Notes under the pieces: generated by a model
The model's database searches: none
What the model saw: only the letters and a program-made list of their open reading frames with translations
Told to the model about the DNA's origin: nothing
In this document: positions 47,016 through 56,088 of the stretch, one piece after another
Layout of the letters: the number at the start of each line of letters is the position of its first letter
Position numbering within the stretch: the first letter of the stretch is position 1
Program-made: the position numbers and the translations under genes
Assembly (NCBI GenBank): GCA_024707255.1
Contig: JANQAC010000002.1
Coordinates: forward strand, 1,730,001 to 1,794,000
Direction of reading: 5' to 3'
DNA length: 64,000 bases
Source of the DNA: Asticcacaulis sp.
GTDB taxonomy: Bacteria > Pseudomonadota > Alphaproteobacteria > Caulobacterales > Caulobacteraceae

Positions 47016-47972
47016 TTAACTCAGCCCTTTGCGGCCGATATCGTAGAACCGCTGAGCGCGCTGCTCGACCAGTTGGTCCGGCGACAGGAAGCTCATCGCC
47101 TGCAATTCCTTTTCCAGCACATTACCGAGGGTCTCGATCATAACTTCCGGATCAGAGTGCGCACCGCCGGCCGGTTCTTCGACGATACGGTCGACAATGC
47201 CCATCTTGAGCAGGTCCGGTGCGGTGATCTTCATCTGATCGGCGGCATCCTTGGCGCGCGAACCGTCATGCCACAGGATCGAGGCCGCACCTTCCGGCGA
47301 GATCACTGAATAGATGGAGTGTTCGAGAATCAGGACGCGATTGGCGGCGGCCAGCGCAATGGCGCCGCCGGAACCACCCTCGCCCGTCACGGTGGCAATC
47401 ACCGGCACGCGCAAGGTCAGGCCCTTTTCGGTCGAACGGGCGATGGCTTCGGCTTGGCCGCGTTCTTCCGCGCCGATGCCGGGATAGGCGCCGGCGGTAT
47501 CGACAAAGGTCAGGACCGGCAAACCGAACTGTTCAGCCATCTCCATCAGGCGCACCGCCTTGCGGTAGCCTTCCGGTCGGGCCATGCCGAAATTGTGCTT
47601 GAGGCGCGTGGCGGTGTCATGACCTTTTTCGTGGCCCATGACCACGACCGACTGGCCGCGGAAACGCCCCAGGCCGCCGACAATCGCCTGATCGTCGCCA
47701 AACTTGCGGTCACCGCGCAGTTCGACGAAATCCTCGATCAGGCCGCTGATATAATCGACGAGATGCGGCCGTTCCGGGTGGCGGGCGACCAGCGTCTTCT
47801 GCCAGGGATCAAGACGCGAATAGGTCTCGCGGCGCAGAACTTCGGTGCGCTGGCGCAGAGCATCCAGTTCAACATCCAGATTGGCGCCACCGCTTTGCGA
47901 CAGCGCGGAAAGCTCCTCGATCTTGGCTTCCAGGTCCGCTATAGGCCGTTCGAATTCGAGATAATGTCGCAT
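47016..47972 (-). CDS. accA: Acetyl-CoA carboxylase carboxyltransferase subunit alpha
   Basis: A 318-residue crotonase-fold subunit of the carboxyltransferase that forms malonyl-CoA with AccD. Starts MRHYLEFERPIADLEAKI and carries GHEKGHDTATRLKHNFGM, TFVDTAGAYPGIGAEERGQA, GEGGSGGAIALAAANRVLI and EGAASILWHD, all family hallmarks. It is not next to accD. Its upstream neighbour xerD is on the same strand, 137 bp away. Confidence 0.97.
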   Translation of the reverse strand: MRHYLEFERPIADLEAKIEELSALSQSGGANLDVELDALRQRTEVLRRETYSRLDPWQKTLVARHPERPHLVDYISGLIEDFVELRGDRKFGDDQAIVGGLGRFRGQSVVVMGHEKGHDTATRLKHNFGMARPEGYRKAVRLMEMAEQFGLPVLTFVDTAGAYPGIGAEERGQAEAIARSTEKGLTLRVPVIATVTGEGGSGGAIALAAANRVLILEHSIYSVISPEGAASILWHDGSRAKDAADQMKITAPDLLKMGIVDRIVEEPAGGAHSDPEVMIETLGNVLEKELQAMSFLSPDQLVEQRAQRFYDIGRKGLS

Positions 47973-48109
47973 CAGGTCGCTCTTGATTGCCCCAAATGTA
48001 CGCGCGTGGCGTTAAAAACCAATACCGAATAAGGCAACACCCTTAAAGGCTATACCTTTTAGAAGAGAGGCCGTTTAACAGCAAGTCGTGATCCGTCAAA
48101 GGGGATTTT

Positions 48110-49045
48110 TCAAAGGGCGAGGTTTACCCCTGCCCGCTGCTTCGCCAACGGATGATGGCTTTCCATCACCTCCCGCAGGCGTTCACCTGCCACATGGGTA
48201 TAGATCTGCGTGGTCGAAATATCAGCGTGGCCGAGCAGGGTCTGGACGGTTCTAAGGTCGGCGCCCCCTTCCAGCAGGTGAGTCGCAAAGGCATGGCGCA
48301 GGACGTGCGGCGACACGCGCGCCGGGTCAATGCCGGCATTGAGCGCCGCCTCATCAAGCAATTGCCCGACCCGTCGGCGCGTCAGATGACCATCAGCGCC
48401 GCGCGAGGCAAACAGATAGGGATTGTTCTTGTCGTCCGCCGGCAAAAAGGCCGGACGAATCTCCAGATATTCCCGTATGGTGGCGCGGGCGGACGGATTG
48501 AGCGGCACCAGCCGTTCGACGCCCCCCTTGCCCCTGATAATCAGGTAGGCCGGGTCGCGCTGGACGGCGTCAAGCTTTAAGCCGATCAGTTCGGAAATGC
48601 GCATACCGGACGCATAGGCCATCTCGATCAGGCACTCCAGCCGGACGGCCTGGTGCGGGTTCTTCTCCGCGCAGGCGGTGATCAGCGAATCGACCTCAGA
48701 GCGGGAAAGGACTTTCGGCAAGCTCAGCCCTTTTTTAGCGGCGGCGATCTTGCGGCTGGGATCGGCTCCGGCCAGGTTTTCCGCCACGCAGAAGCGGTAG
48801 AATTGGCGGATCGCCGAACGCTTGCGCTGGGTGGTGGCCGCTGACAGGCCACGTTCGCTCAACAGGGTGAAGTAGCGCGCCAGATCCAGTTCCGCCAAAG
48901 CGAGCAATCCGGAAGCGGTAACCTGCAATGTATCGGCCAGATCCGCCAGATCGCGCCCGTAAGCTTCCAGTGTAGGCTTCGCGGCATTGCGCTCCACGGC
49001 CATCATTTGCAGGAACTGTTTTACGGGGTCGAATCTGGAACTCAT
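48110..49045 (-). CDS. xerD: Tyrosine recombinase XerD
   Basis: A 311-residue recombinase acting at dif to resolve chromosome dimers, with XerC and FtsK. Catalytic Arg in YASGMRISELIGL, then HVLRHAFATHLLEGG (His-x-x-Arg), LGHADISTT (His) and nucleophile Tyr in TQIYTHV. N-terminal SAM-like domain present. ATG 49045. It is divergent from aroK across 47 bp, the conserved Caulobacter arrangement. No dif site was found in this window. Confidence 0.93.
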   Translation of the reverse strand: MSSRFDPVKQFLQMMAVERNAAKPTLEAYGRDLADLADTLQVTASGLLALAELDLARYFTLLSERGLSAATTQRKRSAIRQFYRFCVAENLAGADPSRKIAAAKKGLSLPKVLSRSEVDSLITACAEKNPHQAVRLECLIEMAYASGMRISELIGLKLDAVQRDPAYLIIRGKGGVERLVPLNPSARATIREYLEIRPAFLPADDKNNPYLFASRGADGHLTRRRVGQLLDEAALNAGIDPARVSPHVLRHAFATHLLEGGADLRTVQTLLGHADISTTQIYTHVAGERLREVMESHHPLAKQRAGVNLAL

Positions 49046-49092
49046 AAGGTTAAGTCTGGCAAAGTCACCCTAATATCGTGTAAAGCAGGCAA

Positions 49093-49689
49093 ATGACCGC
49101 CGAGCCTGAGCCTTCCGCTACTGAACCCCCAATACCTGGGTCTCCAGTGCGCCCCGTCTTCACCCTGCCGAAAACCGTTGCGCTTGTCGGCCTGATGGGC
49201 GTTGGCAAGACCACCATAGGCCGCCGCCTGGCCGATCATTTCGGCTTGCCCTTCGTTGATGCAGACGAGGAGATCGAGAAGGCGGCCGGCATGACCATCG
49301 CCGATATCTTCGCCAACTATGGTGAAAAAGGATTCCGTGACGGCGAACAGCGTGTCATCGCCCGCCTGCTGGAGGGGGAACCGCGCATTCTGGCCACCGG
49401 CGGCGGCGCGCTTACTCACCCACTCACCCGTGAAAATCTCAAGGCCAAGGCCATTACCCTCTGGCTGAAAACCGACATCAAGGTGCTGGCCAAGCGCGTG
49501 GCCAACCGCCCTCACCGCCCCCTGCTCAAAGACCGGAACCCGATCGAAGTGCTCAAAGAACACGTCAAGACCCGTTATCCCTTGTATGAAATTGCCGACA
49601 TCACCGTCGATACTGGCGATCAGTCGCACGTCAAGGCGCTCGATCAGGTGGTGGCGGCCCTGCACGCCCATATAACGGGTGCAAAATGA
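49093..49689 (+). CDS. aroK: Shikimate kinase
   Basis: Fifth step of the aromatic pathway, phosphorylating shikimate. A 198-residue P-loop kinase: [15 protein letters not shown], the DADEEIEK motif, [17 protein letters not shown] and [10 protein letters not shown]. The first 30 residues are a Pro-rich extension. Its stop overlaps the aroB start as ATGA (49686-49689), indicating translational coupling. Confidence 0.96.
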   Translation: MTAEPEPSATEPPIPGSPVRPVFTLPKTVALVGLMGVGKTTIGRRLADHFGLPFVDADEEIEKAAGMTIADIFANYGEKGFRDGEQRVIARLLEGEPRILATGGGALTHPLTRENLKAKAITLWLKTDIKVLAKRVANRPHRPLLKDRNPIEVLKEHVKTRYPLYEIADITVDTGDQSHVKALDQVVAALHAHITGAK

Positions 49690-50825
49690 GCGATATCAGG
49701 CGTATTGCGGTTTCCGGCGAGGGCTTCAAAGCCTATGAGGTGATTGTCGGACAAGGCCTTCTGACCGAGGCCGAGAAGTGGGTCGCTCCCTTTCTGACCA
49801 ACAGCCGCGTGGTCATGGTGACGGACTCCAATGTCGGGCCGCTTCATGCCGACCGCATCCTGGCCCAGTTCGAGGCCGCCGGCCGCAAAACGCACAAGAT
49901 CGTAGTGCCCGCTGGCGAAGAAACCAAATCCTATGACGGCCTGAAATTCGTCCTCGATGCCCTGCTCGATTGTGGCCTGGACCGCAAGGATGTGGTGATC
50001 GCACTCGGCGGCGGCGTCATCGGTGATCTGACCGGCTTTGCCTGTGCCGTCTATATGCGCGGCATTGACTTTATCCAGATCCCGACCACGGTCCTGGCCC
50101 AGGTCGATTCCAGCGTCGGCGGAAAGACGGCCATAGATCACGAAAAGGGTAAGAACCTGATCGGCGCCTTCTGGCAACCGCGTCTTGTCCTTTGCGATCT
50201 CGATATCCTCAAAACCCTGCCAGCGCGTGAAATTCGCTGCGGATATGCCGAGATCATCAAGTACGGCCTGCTGGGCGACAAGACCTTCTTCGACTGGCTG
50301 GAAGCCAATGACAACAAGGTTCTATCACTTGAACCGGAAGCTATCCTTCATGCTGTCGCACGCTCGGTCGAGATGAAGGCCGAGATCGTCGCCGCCGACG
50401 AACGCGAGGGCGGTCAGCGTGCCCTGCTCAATCTTGGCCACACCTTCGGTCATGCGCTGGAGGCAGAGGTCGGTTTTGGCGATAAGCTGCTGCATGGTGA
50501 GGCCGTGGCCATCGGCATGGCCCAGGCTTTCCGCTACAGCGCGCTCAATGGTGAATGCACCGAGGAAGACTCCAACCGCGCCGTGGCGGCTATTCAACAT
50601 GCCGGCCTGCCAACGCGCATGGGCGATATCAGGAATGCCCCCTTCGATGCCGACCGCCTGATCACCCATATGGGTCACGACAAGAAGGCCGAGGGCGGCA
50701 CCCTCACCTTCGTGCTGGTCAATGGCATCGGCCGGGCCTTTATTGCCAAAAAGGTGCCGGCGGAACAGATTGCCGAATTCCTCATATTGGATGGCGCCGT
50801 TTCATCCGCCACAGCGCCAGCCTAA
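49686..50825 (+). CDS. aroB: 3-dehydroquinate synthase
   Basis: Second step of the shikimate pathway, making dehydroquinate from DAHP with NAD and zinc. 379 residues, normal. NAD motif [12 protein letters not shown], then [20 protein letters not shown] and the metal-binding [13 protein letters not shown]. It overlaps aroK by 4 bp, and the CNNM gene starts 12 bp after its stop. Confidence 0.97.
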   Translation: MSDIRRIAVSGEGFKAYEVIVGQGLLTEAEKWVAPFLTNSRVVMVTDSNVGPLHADRILAQFEAAGRKTHKIVVPAGEETKSYDGLKFVLDALLDCGLDRKDVVIALGGGVIGDLTGFACAVYMRGIDFIQIPTTVLAQVDSSVGGKTAIDHEKGKNLIGAFWQPRLVLCDLDILKTLPAREIRCGYAEIIKYGLLGDKTFFDWLEANDNKVLSLEPEAILHAVARSVEMKAEIVAADEREGGQRALLNLGHTFGHALEAEVGFGDKLLHGEAVAIGMAQAFRYSALNGECTEEDSNRAVAAIQHAGLPTRMGDIRNAPFDADRLITHMGHDKKAEGGTLTFVLVNGIGRAFIAKKVPAEQIAEFLILDGAVSSATAPA

Positions 50826-50837
50826 AGGTCCAGTCTC

Positions 50838-52106
50838 ATGCTGATCGCCTCCCTTATCGCCCTGGTTCCTGTCCTGCTGCTGATACTGGGGGTATCGGCG
50901 ATTTTCAGCGCCGGCGAGACCTCCATGACGGCCGCCTCGCGCGGCCGGATGCACCAGTTGGAACGTGACGGCGACAAGGCGGCCAAACGGGTCAACAAGC
51001 TCCTGACCAACCAAGAAAAGATGATCGGCGCCATCCTGCTGTTGCAGAATGTGCTCAATATCGGCGCCTCGGCCATCGCCACCATCTCGATCGACCGCGC
51101 CATTCCCGGTCCGTGGGGCGCGGCGATTTCCACCGCCTTCATGACCGTCATGGTGCTGGTCTTCGCCGAAGTCCTGCCCAAAACCCTGGCCATCATGAAA
51201 CCGGATGACGTGGCGCGCTTCCTGTCACGGCCCGTAAGCTGGACTGTCTTCGTTTTCGGCCCGATCATCAATGCCGTGCAATGGTTCGTGCGCGCCGTCC
51301 TGCGTCTGTTCGGCGTGCGCATGTCGATGGAGGTCGATGTGCTGGCGGCGCACGAGGAAATCCGTGGCGCCGTCGAATACCACCATGATGAAGGCGCGGT
51401 GCAGGTTGAAGACCGCAACATGTTCCGCGGCGTACTCGATCTCGCCGAGCTCGATGTCAGCCAGATTATGGTCCACCGCAAATCGATCGACATGATCGAC
51501 GCCGACCTGCCGACCGAGCGCATTATCGACATTGCCCTGGGTTTCAGCCACACCCGCGTGCCGCTTTACAAGGACAATACTGAGAATATCATCGGCATCC
51601 TTCACGCCCGCGACCTGATGGCGGCGGTGATCCGCGCCAAGGGCGATATCAAAAGCGTTGATGTCATGGCCATTGTGCGCGAGCCGTGGTTTATCCCGGA
51701 CACCACCAATCTCAAGGATCAATTAGCCGAGTTCCGGCGCAAGAAGGCGCATTTCGCTCTGGTGGTCGATGAATACGGCGCCCTGCAGGGGCTGGTGACG
51801 CTGGAAGACATCCTGGAAGAGATTGTCGGTGAGATCGATGATGAGCACGACGCCGTGCTGACCGCCCTGCGCCGCCAGTCCGATGGATCGATCCATGTCG
51901 ATGGCGACCTGGCCATACGCGACCTTAACCGGGCCATGGACTGGGAACTGCCCGACGAGGATGCCGTCACCATTGCCGGCCTGGTGATCCATGAGGCCCG
52001 CACCATCCCCGAACCCGGCCAGACCTTCATCTTCTATGGCCGCAAGTTCCAGATCATGCGCCGCCAGCGCAACCAGATCACCGCGATCAAGATTTCACCG
52101 GTTTGA
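50838..52106 (+). CDS. CNNM/CorC family membrane protein with CBS domains
   Basis: A 422-residue inner-membrane protein: an N-terminal DUF21 (CNNM) domain with about four hydrophobic segments (VLLLILGVSAIFSAGETSM at the start), two CBS domains (FSHTRVPLYKDNTENIIGI and HFALVVDEYGALQGLVTLED) and a C-terminal CorC/HlyC transporter-associated domain ending in RRQRNQITAIKI. Such proteins are implicated in magnesium or cobalt transport. It follows aroB by 12 bp in the same operon, as in Caulobacter. The GxxExxY cassette begins 4 bp after its stop. Confidence 0.93.
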   Translation: MLIASLIALVPVLLLILGVSAIFSAGETSMTAASRGRMHQLERDGDKAAKRVNKLLTNQEKMIGAILLLQNVLNIGASAIATISIDRAIPGPWGAAISTAFMTVMVLVFAEVLPKTLAIMKPDDVARFLSRPVSWTVFVFGPIINAVQWFVRAVLRLFGVRMSMEVDVLAAHEEIRGAVEYHHDEGAVQVEDRNMFRGVLDLAELDVSQIMVHRKSIDMIDADLPTERIIDIALGFSHTRVPLYKDNTENIIGILHARDLMAAVIRAKGDIKSVDVMAIVREPWFIPDTTNLKDQLAEFRRKKAHFALVVDEYGALQGLVTLEDILEEIVGEIDDEHDAVLTALRRQSDGSIHVDGDLAIRDLNRAMDWELPDEDAVTIAGLVIHEARTIPEPGQTFIFYGRKFQIMRRQRNQITAIKISPV

Positions 52107-52109
52107 AAA

Positions 52110-52155
52110 GAGGATCACGGAAAGGCACGGAAGAAAGACGGAAAAGGCACGGAAA
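52110..52155 (+). repeat. Left inverted repeat, ACGGAA array
   Basis: Starts GAGGATCACGGAAAGGCACG and contains four ACGGAA units at 10- to 11-bp spacing. It matches the reverse complement of 52515-52560 at about 42 of 46 positions; the first 23 are identical. It ends one base before the stop codon of the enclosed gene. Confidence 0.9.
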
Positions 52156-52511
52156 TTAGAAAATAACCCGCTCAATTTGTACTTTTGCCGAAGCCCCGAA
52201 GTTCACAATCAAACCAAGTCTGAGGTTGGTGCCACGCAAATAATTCAAAACCTGTAATTTGTGTTGTGAGGCGATACCTTCGCAGGCTTTGAGTTCGACA
52301 ATGATTTTATCAAAGCAAATGAAGTCAGGGCGATAGGTTTGAACCAATGGCTCGCCTTTTGAGCACCGAAAGGTATGTTTGCGCGCAGGAATTCCTTGGC
52401 AAGGCACTCTTGATAAACAGGTTCGAGAAAACCGAAGCCCATTTCTTTATAGACTTCAAATATCGCGCCGCGGATTCGGAAAACTTCGTTTTCATAGAGG
52501 AGTTTATCCAT
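52156..52511 (-). pseudogene. GxxExxY protein (PD-(D/E)XK-like), damaged
   Basis: From ATG 52511: MDKLLYENEVFRIRGAIFEV then GFGFLEPVYQECLAKEFLRA, with the name-giving G27-x-x-E30-x-x-Y33. The frame is lost after IPFGAQK (about 52355) and resumes in another frame at KGEPLVQTYRPDFICFDKII, with nuclease-like residues PD and ExK (VELKA), ending in a QIERVIF tail. Normal relatives have several residues between these parts (ELPI.YKG-like), so about 20 or more bases seem lost, not just one. It fills the space between the two inverted repeats. The ribosome-binding site (GGAAAAGA) is made by the repeat itself. Confidence 0.75.
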
Positions 52512-52514
52512 TTC

Positions 52515-52560
52515 TTTTCCGTGTCTTTCCGTCTTTTTTCCGTGCCTTTCCGTGATCCTC
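52515..52560 (-). repeat. Right inverted repeat, ACGGAA array
   Basis: Reverse complement begins GAGGATCACGGAAAGGCACG and carries the same four ACGGAA units as the left repeat, with one substitution at position 24 and a small indel near the inner end. Its inner end lies 3 bp before the ATG of the enclosed gene. Confidence 0.9.
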
Positions 52561-52566
52561 TAAAAA

Positions 52567-52594
52567 AATGCCGCCGGATCACTCCGGCGGCATT
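52567..52594 (-). terminator. Intrinsic terminator of the RND pump operon
   Basis: Stem AATGCCGCCGG / CCGGCGGCATT with a short loop. On the minus strand it is followed by a seven-T run. It starts 9 bp after the permease stop and lies just outside the right inverted repeat. Confidence 0.9.
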
Positions 52595-52603
52595 TCATTT
52601 CAA

Positions 52604-55600
52604 TCATTCAGCGGTCGTTTCTTCCGGCTCGTCCTTGCCCTGGGCATGGAACAGTGGCGATATCATCTTGCCGAAGAAATGCGATATCTCGTCGATGATC
52701 GTGTAGGTCGCCGGCACAAACACCAGCGACAACAGGGTTGAGGTGATCAGGCCGCCGATCACCGTCACCGCCATGGGCTGGCGGAAGGCGTCATTACCGA
52801 CGGCGACAGGAATCATGCCGGCGCCCATGGCCACGGTGGTCATGACGATCGGACGCGCCCGTTTTTTGGCGGCTTCAAACAGGGCCTCGGTGCGGCCCAT
52901 GCCCCCCTTGATTGCCACCATGGCGTATTCGACCAGCAGGATCGAGTTCTTGGCGGCGATACCGACCAGCATGATCAGGCCGATATAGGTCGGCATCGAC
53001 ATGCTCATCTGCGCCAGGATCAGGCCGATGAAAGCCCCGCCAAAACACAGAGGCAGCGCCAGCAAGATGGTGAACGGATGGCTAAAGGAACCGAACAGCA
53101 GCACCAGCACCACATACATCAGGGCAATCCCCGTTAGAATGGCGGCGATGAAGTTCGGCACCATTTCAAGGAAGTCCTCGGTATTCGGATTGGGCACAAT
53201 GCGAACGCCGGGGATTTCGCCCTTCTTGAGCTTGACCATGGTCGGCGTCGCCATGACGGCGGCATCGGCGGTGCCGTTGGGTACGCCATTCAGGTCGCCA
53301 TTGACCGTGGCCGAGCGGGTGCGGTCGATCCGGTTGATCTTGATCGGGCCGGCGCCGAAGCTGATATTGGCCACCGCCGTCAGCGGCACTGAAGTGCCGG
53401 AGCGCGTCGGCACCATCAGCGTATTGAGGTTGTTGATGTCGTAGCGGGCATCCGCCTTCAGCAGGACGCGGATCGGAATCTGCCGGTCACCGTCATTGTA
53501 CTTGGCCAGGATCTGGTCGATATCGCCCATGGTAGCCACGCGCGCCGCCGAAGAGATGGTTTCGGTCGAAACCCCCATCAGCGCCGCCTGGTCAGGCTTC
53601 GGCGTGATGACGACTTCCGGCTGAACCAGGTTATCCTCGGAATGAACATTGGTCAGTTCCTTGAGTGCCGCCATTTCGCGCAGCAACTGCTGCGAGGTGG
53701 AGGCCAGCAACTGCTCGTTATCCGAGGCCAGTATATAGGCCACGCCGGTGCCGCCGCCGCCATCCTGGCCGAAGCTGCTGTGGATACCGGGATATTTGGC
53801 CAGGGTTTTCGAGAAAGCCTGTTCAAACTGGGTCTGCGAGAGCTTGCGCTCCTTTTTCGGCACCAGGTTGACCGTGATCGTGGCGCTTTCCATGTTCATG
53901 ACGGCATAGGTGCTGCGCACTTCCTTGTGCGTAGCCAGGTCGGCGACGATGCGCTTGACCACATCATCGGTTTCCTGCAGTGGCGTCCCTGGCGTCAGCG
54001 TCAGGCTCATGACCGACATCGACTGGTCATCGGCCGGAATATTGTCGCTCGGTATGGTCTGCAACAGGACGATTGAGCCGATGAAGAACATGATGCCGCC
54101 GAGGAACGGCGCCCAGCGCGCGCGCAGAAGCGAGGTCTTGAGCCGGATGGTCAGCACAATGGTGCCGAGGCCCCCCGCCATGCCGATCATGGCGATAACG
54201 CCGCCGATGATCATCGAGGGCATTTCCGGCTTGATAATGACGCCGTCAGGCCCCGGATGCGGGAAGATGAAGCCCGACCCCATCGCCATGATGCCAAGGG
54301 AGAACAGCAGCCCGAATTCGAGCGCCGCCCAGCGCGCCTTCATGTAGGGTTTGTAAAGGACGAAGAACAGAACGAGCGTTACCGCGAGTACGCCGGCGGC
54401 GGCGATGCCCATCGGCACCGCGCTCTTGGTCAGGTACTGGATCAGCAACAGGATGGTGATCAGCAGGCCATGCATCAGGATGTACCAGCGCCATTTCAGG
54501 TGGCCTTCCAGACACCATTTCAGCATGGCCTGATAACCGTCCATCCAGAACGGCTTGTCGTTATCATGCTTGGGATTGGCGCGCAGCAGATAGGCGCCCA
54601 TCAGCGGCGTGAGGGTTCGCGCCACCACCAGCGAGAAGAACACGCTGACGCAGGAGGCAATGGCGAAGCTCTTGAAGAACTGACCGACGATCCCCGGCAT
54701 GAAACCTGTCGGTGCGAACACGGCGATCAGGGTCGCCGTGGTCGCCACGACGGCCGGGCCGATTTCGTCGGCGGCTTCGATAGCGGCCTGATAGGGCTTC
54801 TTGCCCTCGCGCATATGCCTGACGATGTTCTCGATCTCGACGATGGCGTCATCGACGAGAATACCGACGGTCAGCGAAAGAGCCAGCAGGGTCACGACGT
54901 TGAACGACTGGTTCAGCAGGTGCATGACATAGAAGGTCGGCAGCAGCGACATCGGCATGGCGACGGCGGAAACCAGGGTCGCCCGCCAGTCACGCAGGAA
55001 CAGCCAGACTACGAACACGGCCAGGGCCGCACCGATAGCCAGAGCTTCCATCGAGGTGTCGAAGCTGCGCTGCACTTCCTTCACCGAGGATGAAACCTCC
55101 TCGATCTGTACGTTCGGGTTGGAGGCTTTCAGCGCCTCCACGGCGGCGCGAACGCCTTCAGCGACCTTGACTTCGGACGTGGCGCGGGTCCGCTGGATAT
55201 TGAAGCCGACCACCTCATTGCCGTTATAACGAGCGCGCGTCCGCGGCTCGGACCAGGTGTCACTGACCGTGGCGATATCACCCAGCCGCACACTGCCGCC
55301 ATTGGACAGGGTGATGCGCGTGTCCGAAAGCTGCTGAACACTGCTGGCGCCACCGACTGTGCGGATGGTTTGCTCGGAATCGCCGGCGTTGAAGCGGCCG
55401 CCCGGCATATTGACGTTGAAATTGCGCAGTTGCTGGCTGATGTCGCCGGCCGTCACGCCCTGCGCCGCCAGCTTGGCCGGATCAAGTTCGATGCGGATTT
55501 CACGTTCGACGCCGCCGTCACGCGTCAGTTGCGACACGCCCTTGACGCCCAGGACCTTCTTGGCGACATCGTTATCGACATACCAGCTCAGGTCTTCCGG

Positions 55601-56086
55601 CGTCATGTTGGCGGCCCGGATCGTATAGCTGAGCAGCGGCTGCCCCTGCGCATTCTCGACGCGTGACACAATCGGATCGAGCACATCGGACGGCAGGTTG
55701 GCCCGGACGCCCGCCACGGCGTTGCGGACGTCATTGGTCGCCTTCTCCAGGTCGGTTTCAAGCTGGAAGGTGATGACAGTGGTCGAGGCGCCTTCGTTGA
55801 CAATCGACTGGATATGACGCACGCCGCCCAGGCCCGATACGGAATCCTCGACGATGCGAGTCACCTGGTTCTGCAGTTCGGTCGGCGCGGCGCCGGAGCG
55901 GACGACGGTGACGACCACGATCGGGAAATCGATATCCGGCCAGTTGTTGATGCGCATCTGACCAAAGCCGAGGAAGCCGGCGATCGTCATGACGACAAAG
56001 AAAACAAGGGTCGGGATGGGGTTACGGATCGACCAGGACGAAATCTGGAAGCCACCGCCGCCTTGCGCTGAAGATGCGGTAGACAT
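52604..56086 (-). CDS. RND multidrug efflux permease (HAE1/AcrB type) with extra membrane segments
   Basis: A 1160-residue proton-driven efflux permease. TM1 with NPIPTLVFFVVMTIAGFLGF; proton-relay Asp412-Asp413 in LTVGILVDDAIVEIEN; the partner Lys in MVGIAAKNSILLVEYA. Normal AcrB relatives have about 1040 residues; the excess lies at about 535-660, where four or so additional hydrophobic segments (LLITILLLIQYL, GVLAVTLVLFFVLY, FGLLFSLGIMAMG, MIIGGVIAMIGMAGGLG) precede the canonical seventh segment (RWAPFLGGIMFFIGSIVLL). The adaptor gene lies 2 bp upstream and the operon is terminated at 52567-52594. Substrates unknown. Confidence 0.95.
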   Translation of the reverse strand: MSTASSAQGGGGFQISSWSIRNPIPTLVFFVVMTIAGFLGFGQMRINNWPDIDFPIVVVTVVRSGAAPTELQNQVTRIVEDSVSGLGGVRHIQSIVNEGASTTVITFQLETDLEKATNDVRNAVAGVRANLPSDVLDPIVSRVENAQGQPLLSYTIRAANMTPEDLSWYVDNDVAKKVLGVKGVSQLTRDGGVEREIRIELDPAKLAAQGVTAGDISQQLRNFNVNMPGGRFNAGDSEQTIRTVGGASSVQQLSDTRITLSNGGSVRLGDIATVSDTWSEPRTRARYNGNEVVGFNIQRTRATSEVKVAEGVRAAVEALKASNPNVQIEEVSSSVKEVQRSFDTSMEALAIGAALAVFVVWLFLRDWRATLVSAVAMPMSLLPTFYVMHLLNQSFNVVTLLALSLTVGILVDDAIVEIENIVRHMREGKKPYQAAIEAADEIGPAVVATTATLIAVFAPTGFMPGIVGQFFKSFAIASCVSVFFSLVVARTLTPLMGAYLLRANPKHDNDKPFWMDGYQAMLKWCLEGHLKWRWYILMHGLLITILLLIQYLTKSAVPMGIAAAGVLAVTLVLFFVLYKPYMKARWAALEFGLLFSLGIMAMGSGFIFPHPGPDGVIIKPEMPSMIIGGVIAMIGMAGGLGTIVLTIRLKTSLLRARWAPFLGGIMFFIGSIVLLQTIPSDNIPADDQSMSVMSLTLTPGTPLQETDDVVKRIVADLATHKEVRSTYAVMNMESATITVNLVPKKERKLSQTQFEQAFSKTLAKYPGIHSSFGQDGGGGTGVAYILASDNEQLLASTSQQLLREMAALKELTNVHSEDNLVQPEVVITPKPDQAALMGVSTETISSAARVATMGDIDQILAKYNDGDRQIPIRVLLKADARYDINNLNTLMVPTRSGTSVPLTAVANISFGAGPIKINRIDRTRSATVNGDLNGVPNGTADAAVMATPTMVKLKKGEIPGVRIVPNPNTEDFLEMVPNFIAAILTGIALMYVVLVLLFGSFSHPFTILLALPLCFGGAFIGLILAQMSMSMPTYIGLIMLVGIAAKNSILLVEYAMVAIKGGMGRTEALFEAAKKRARPIVMTTVAMGAGMIPVAVGNDAFRQPMAVTVIGGLITSTLLSLVFVPATYTIIDEISHFFGKMISPLFHAQGKDEPEETTAE

Positions 56087-56088
56087 GA

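Larger units (their letters stand above)
52110..52560. mobile_element. Inverted-repeat cassette carrying one GxxExxY gene
   Basis: A 451-bp unit: 46-bp left repeat (52110-52155), a single damaged gene exactly filling 52156-52511 on the minus strand, then a 46-bp right repeat in inverted orientation (52515-52560). It lies between the CNNM stop and the RND pump terminator without interrupting either. No target-site duplication is obvious. The GxxExxY family is predicted to have a PD-(D/E)XK nuclease fold; whether the unit is mobile is inference. Confidence 0.6.

Noticed and set aside
52110..52560. A classical insertion sequence
   Set aside because: No transposase is present and no clear target duplication flanks the inverted repeats; it is reported instead as a one-gene cassette.
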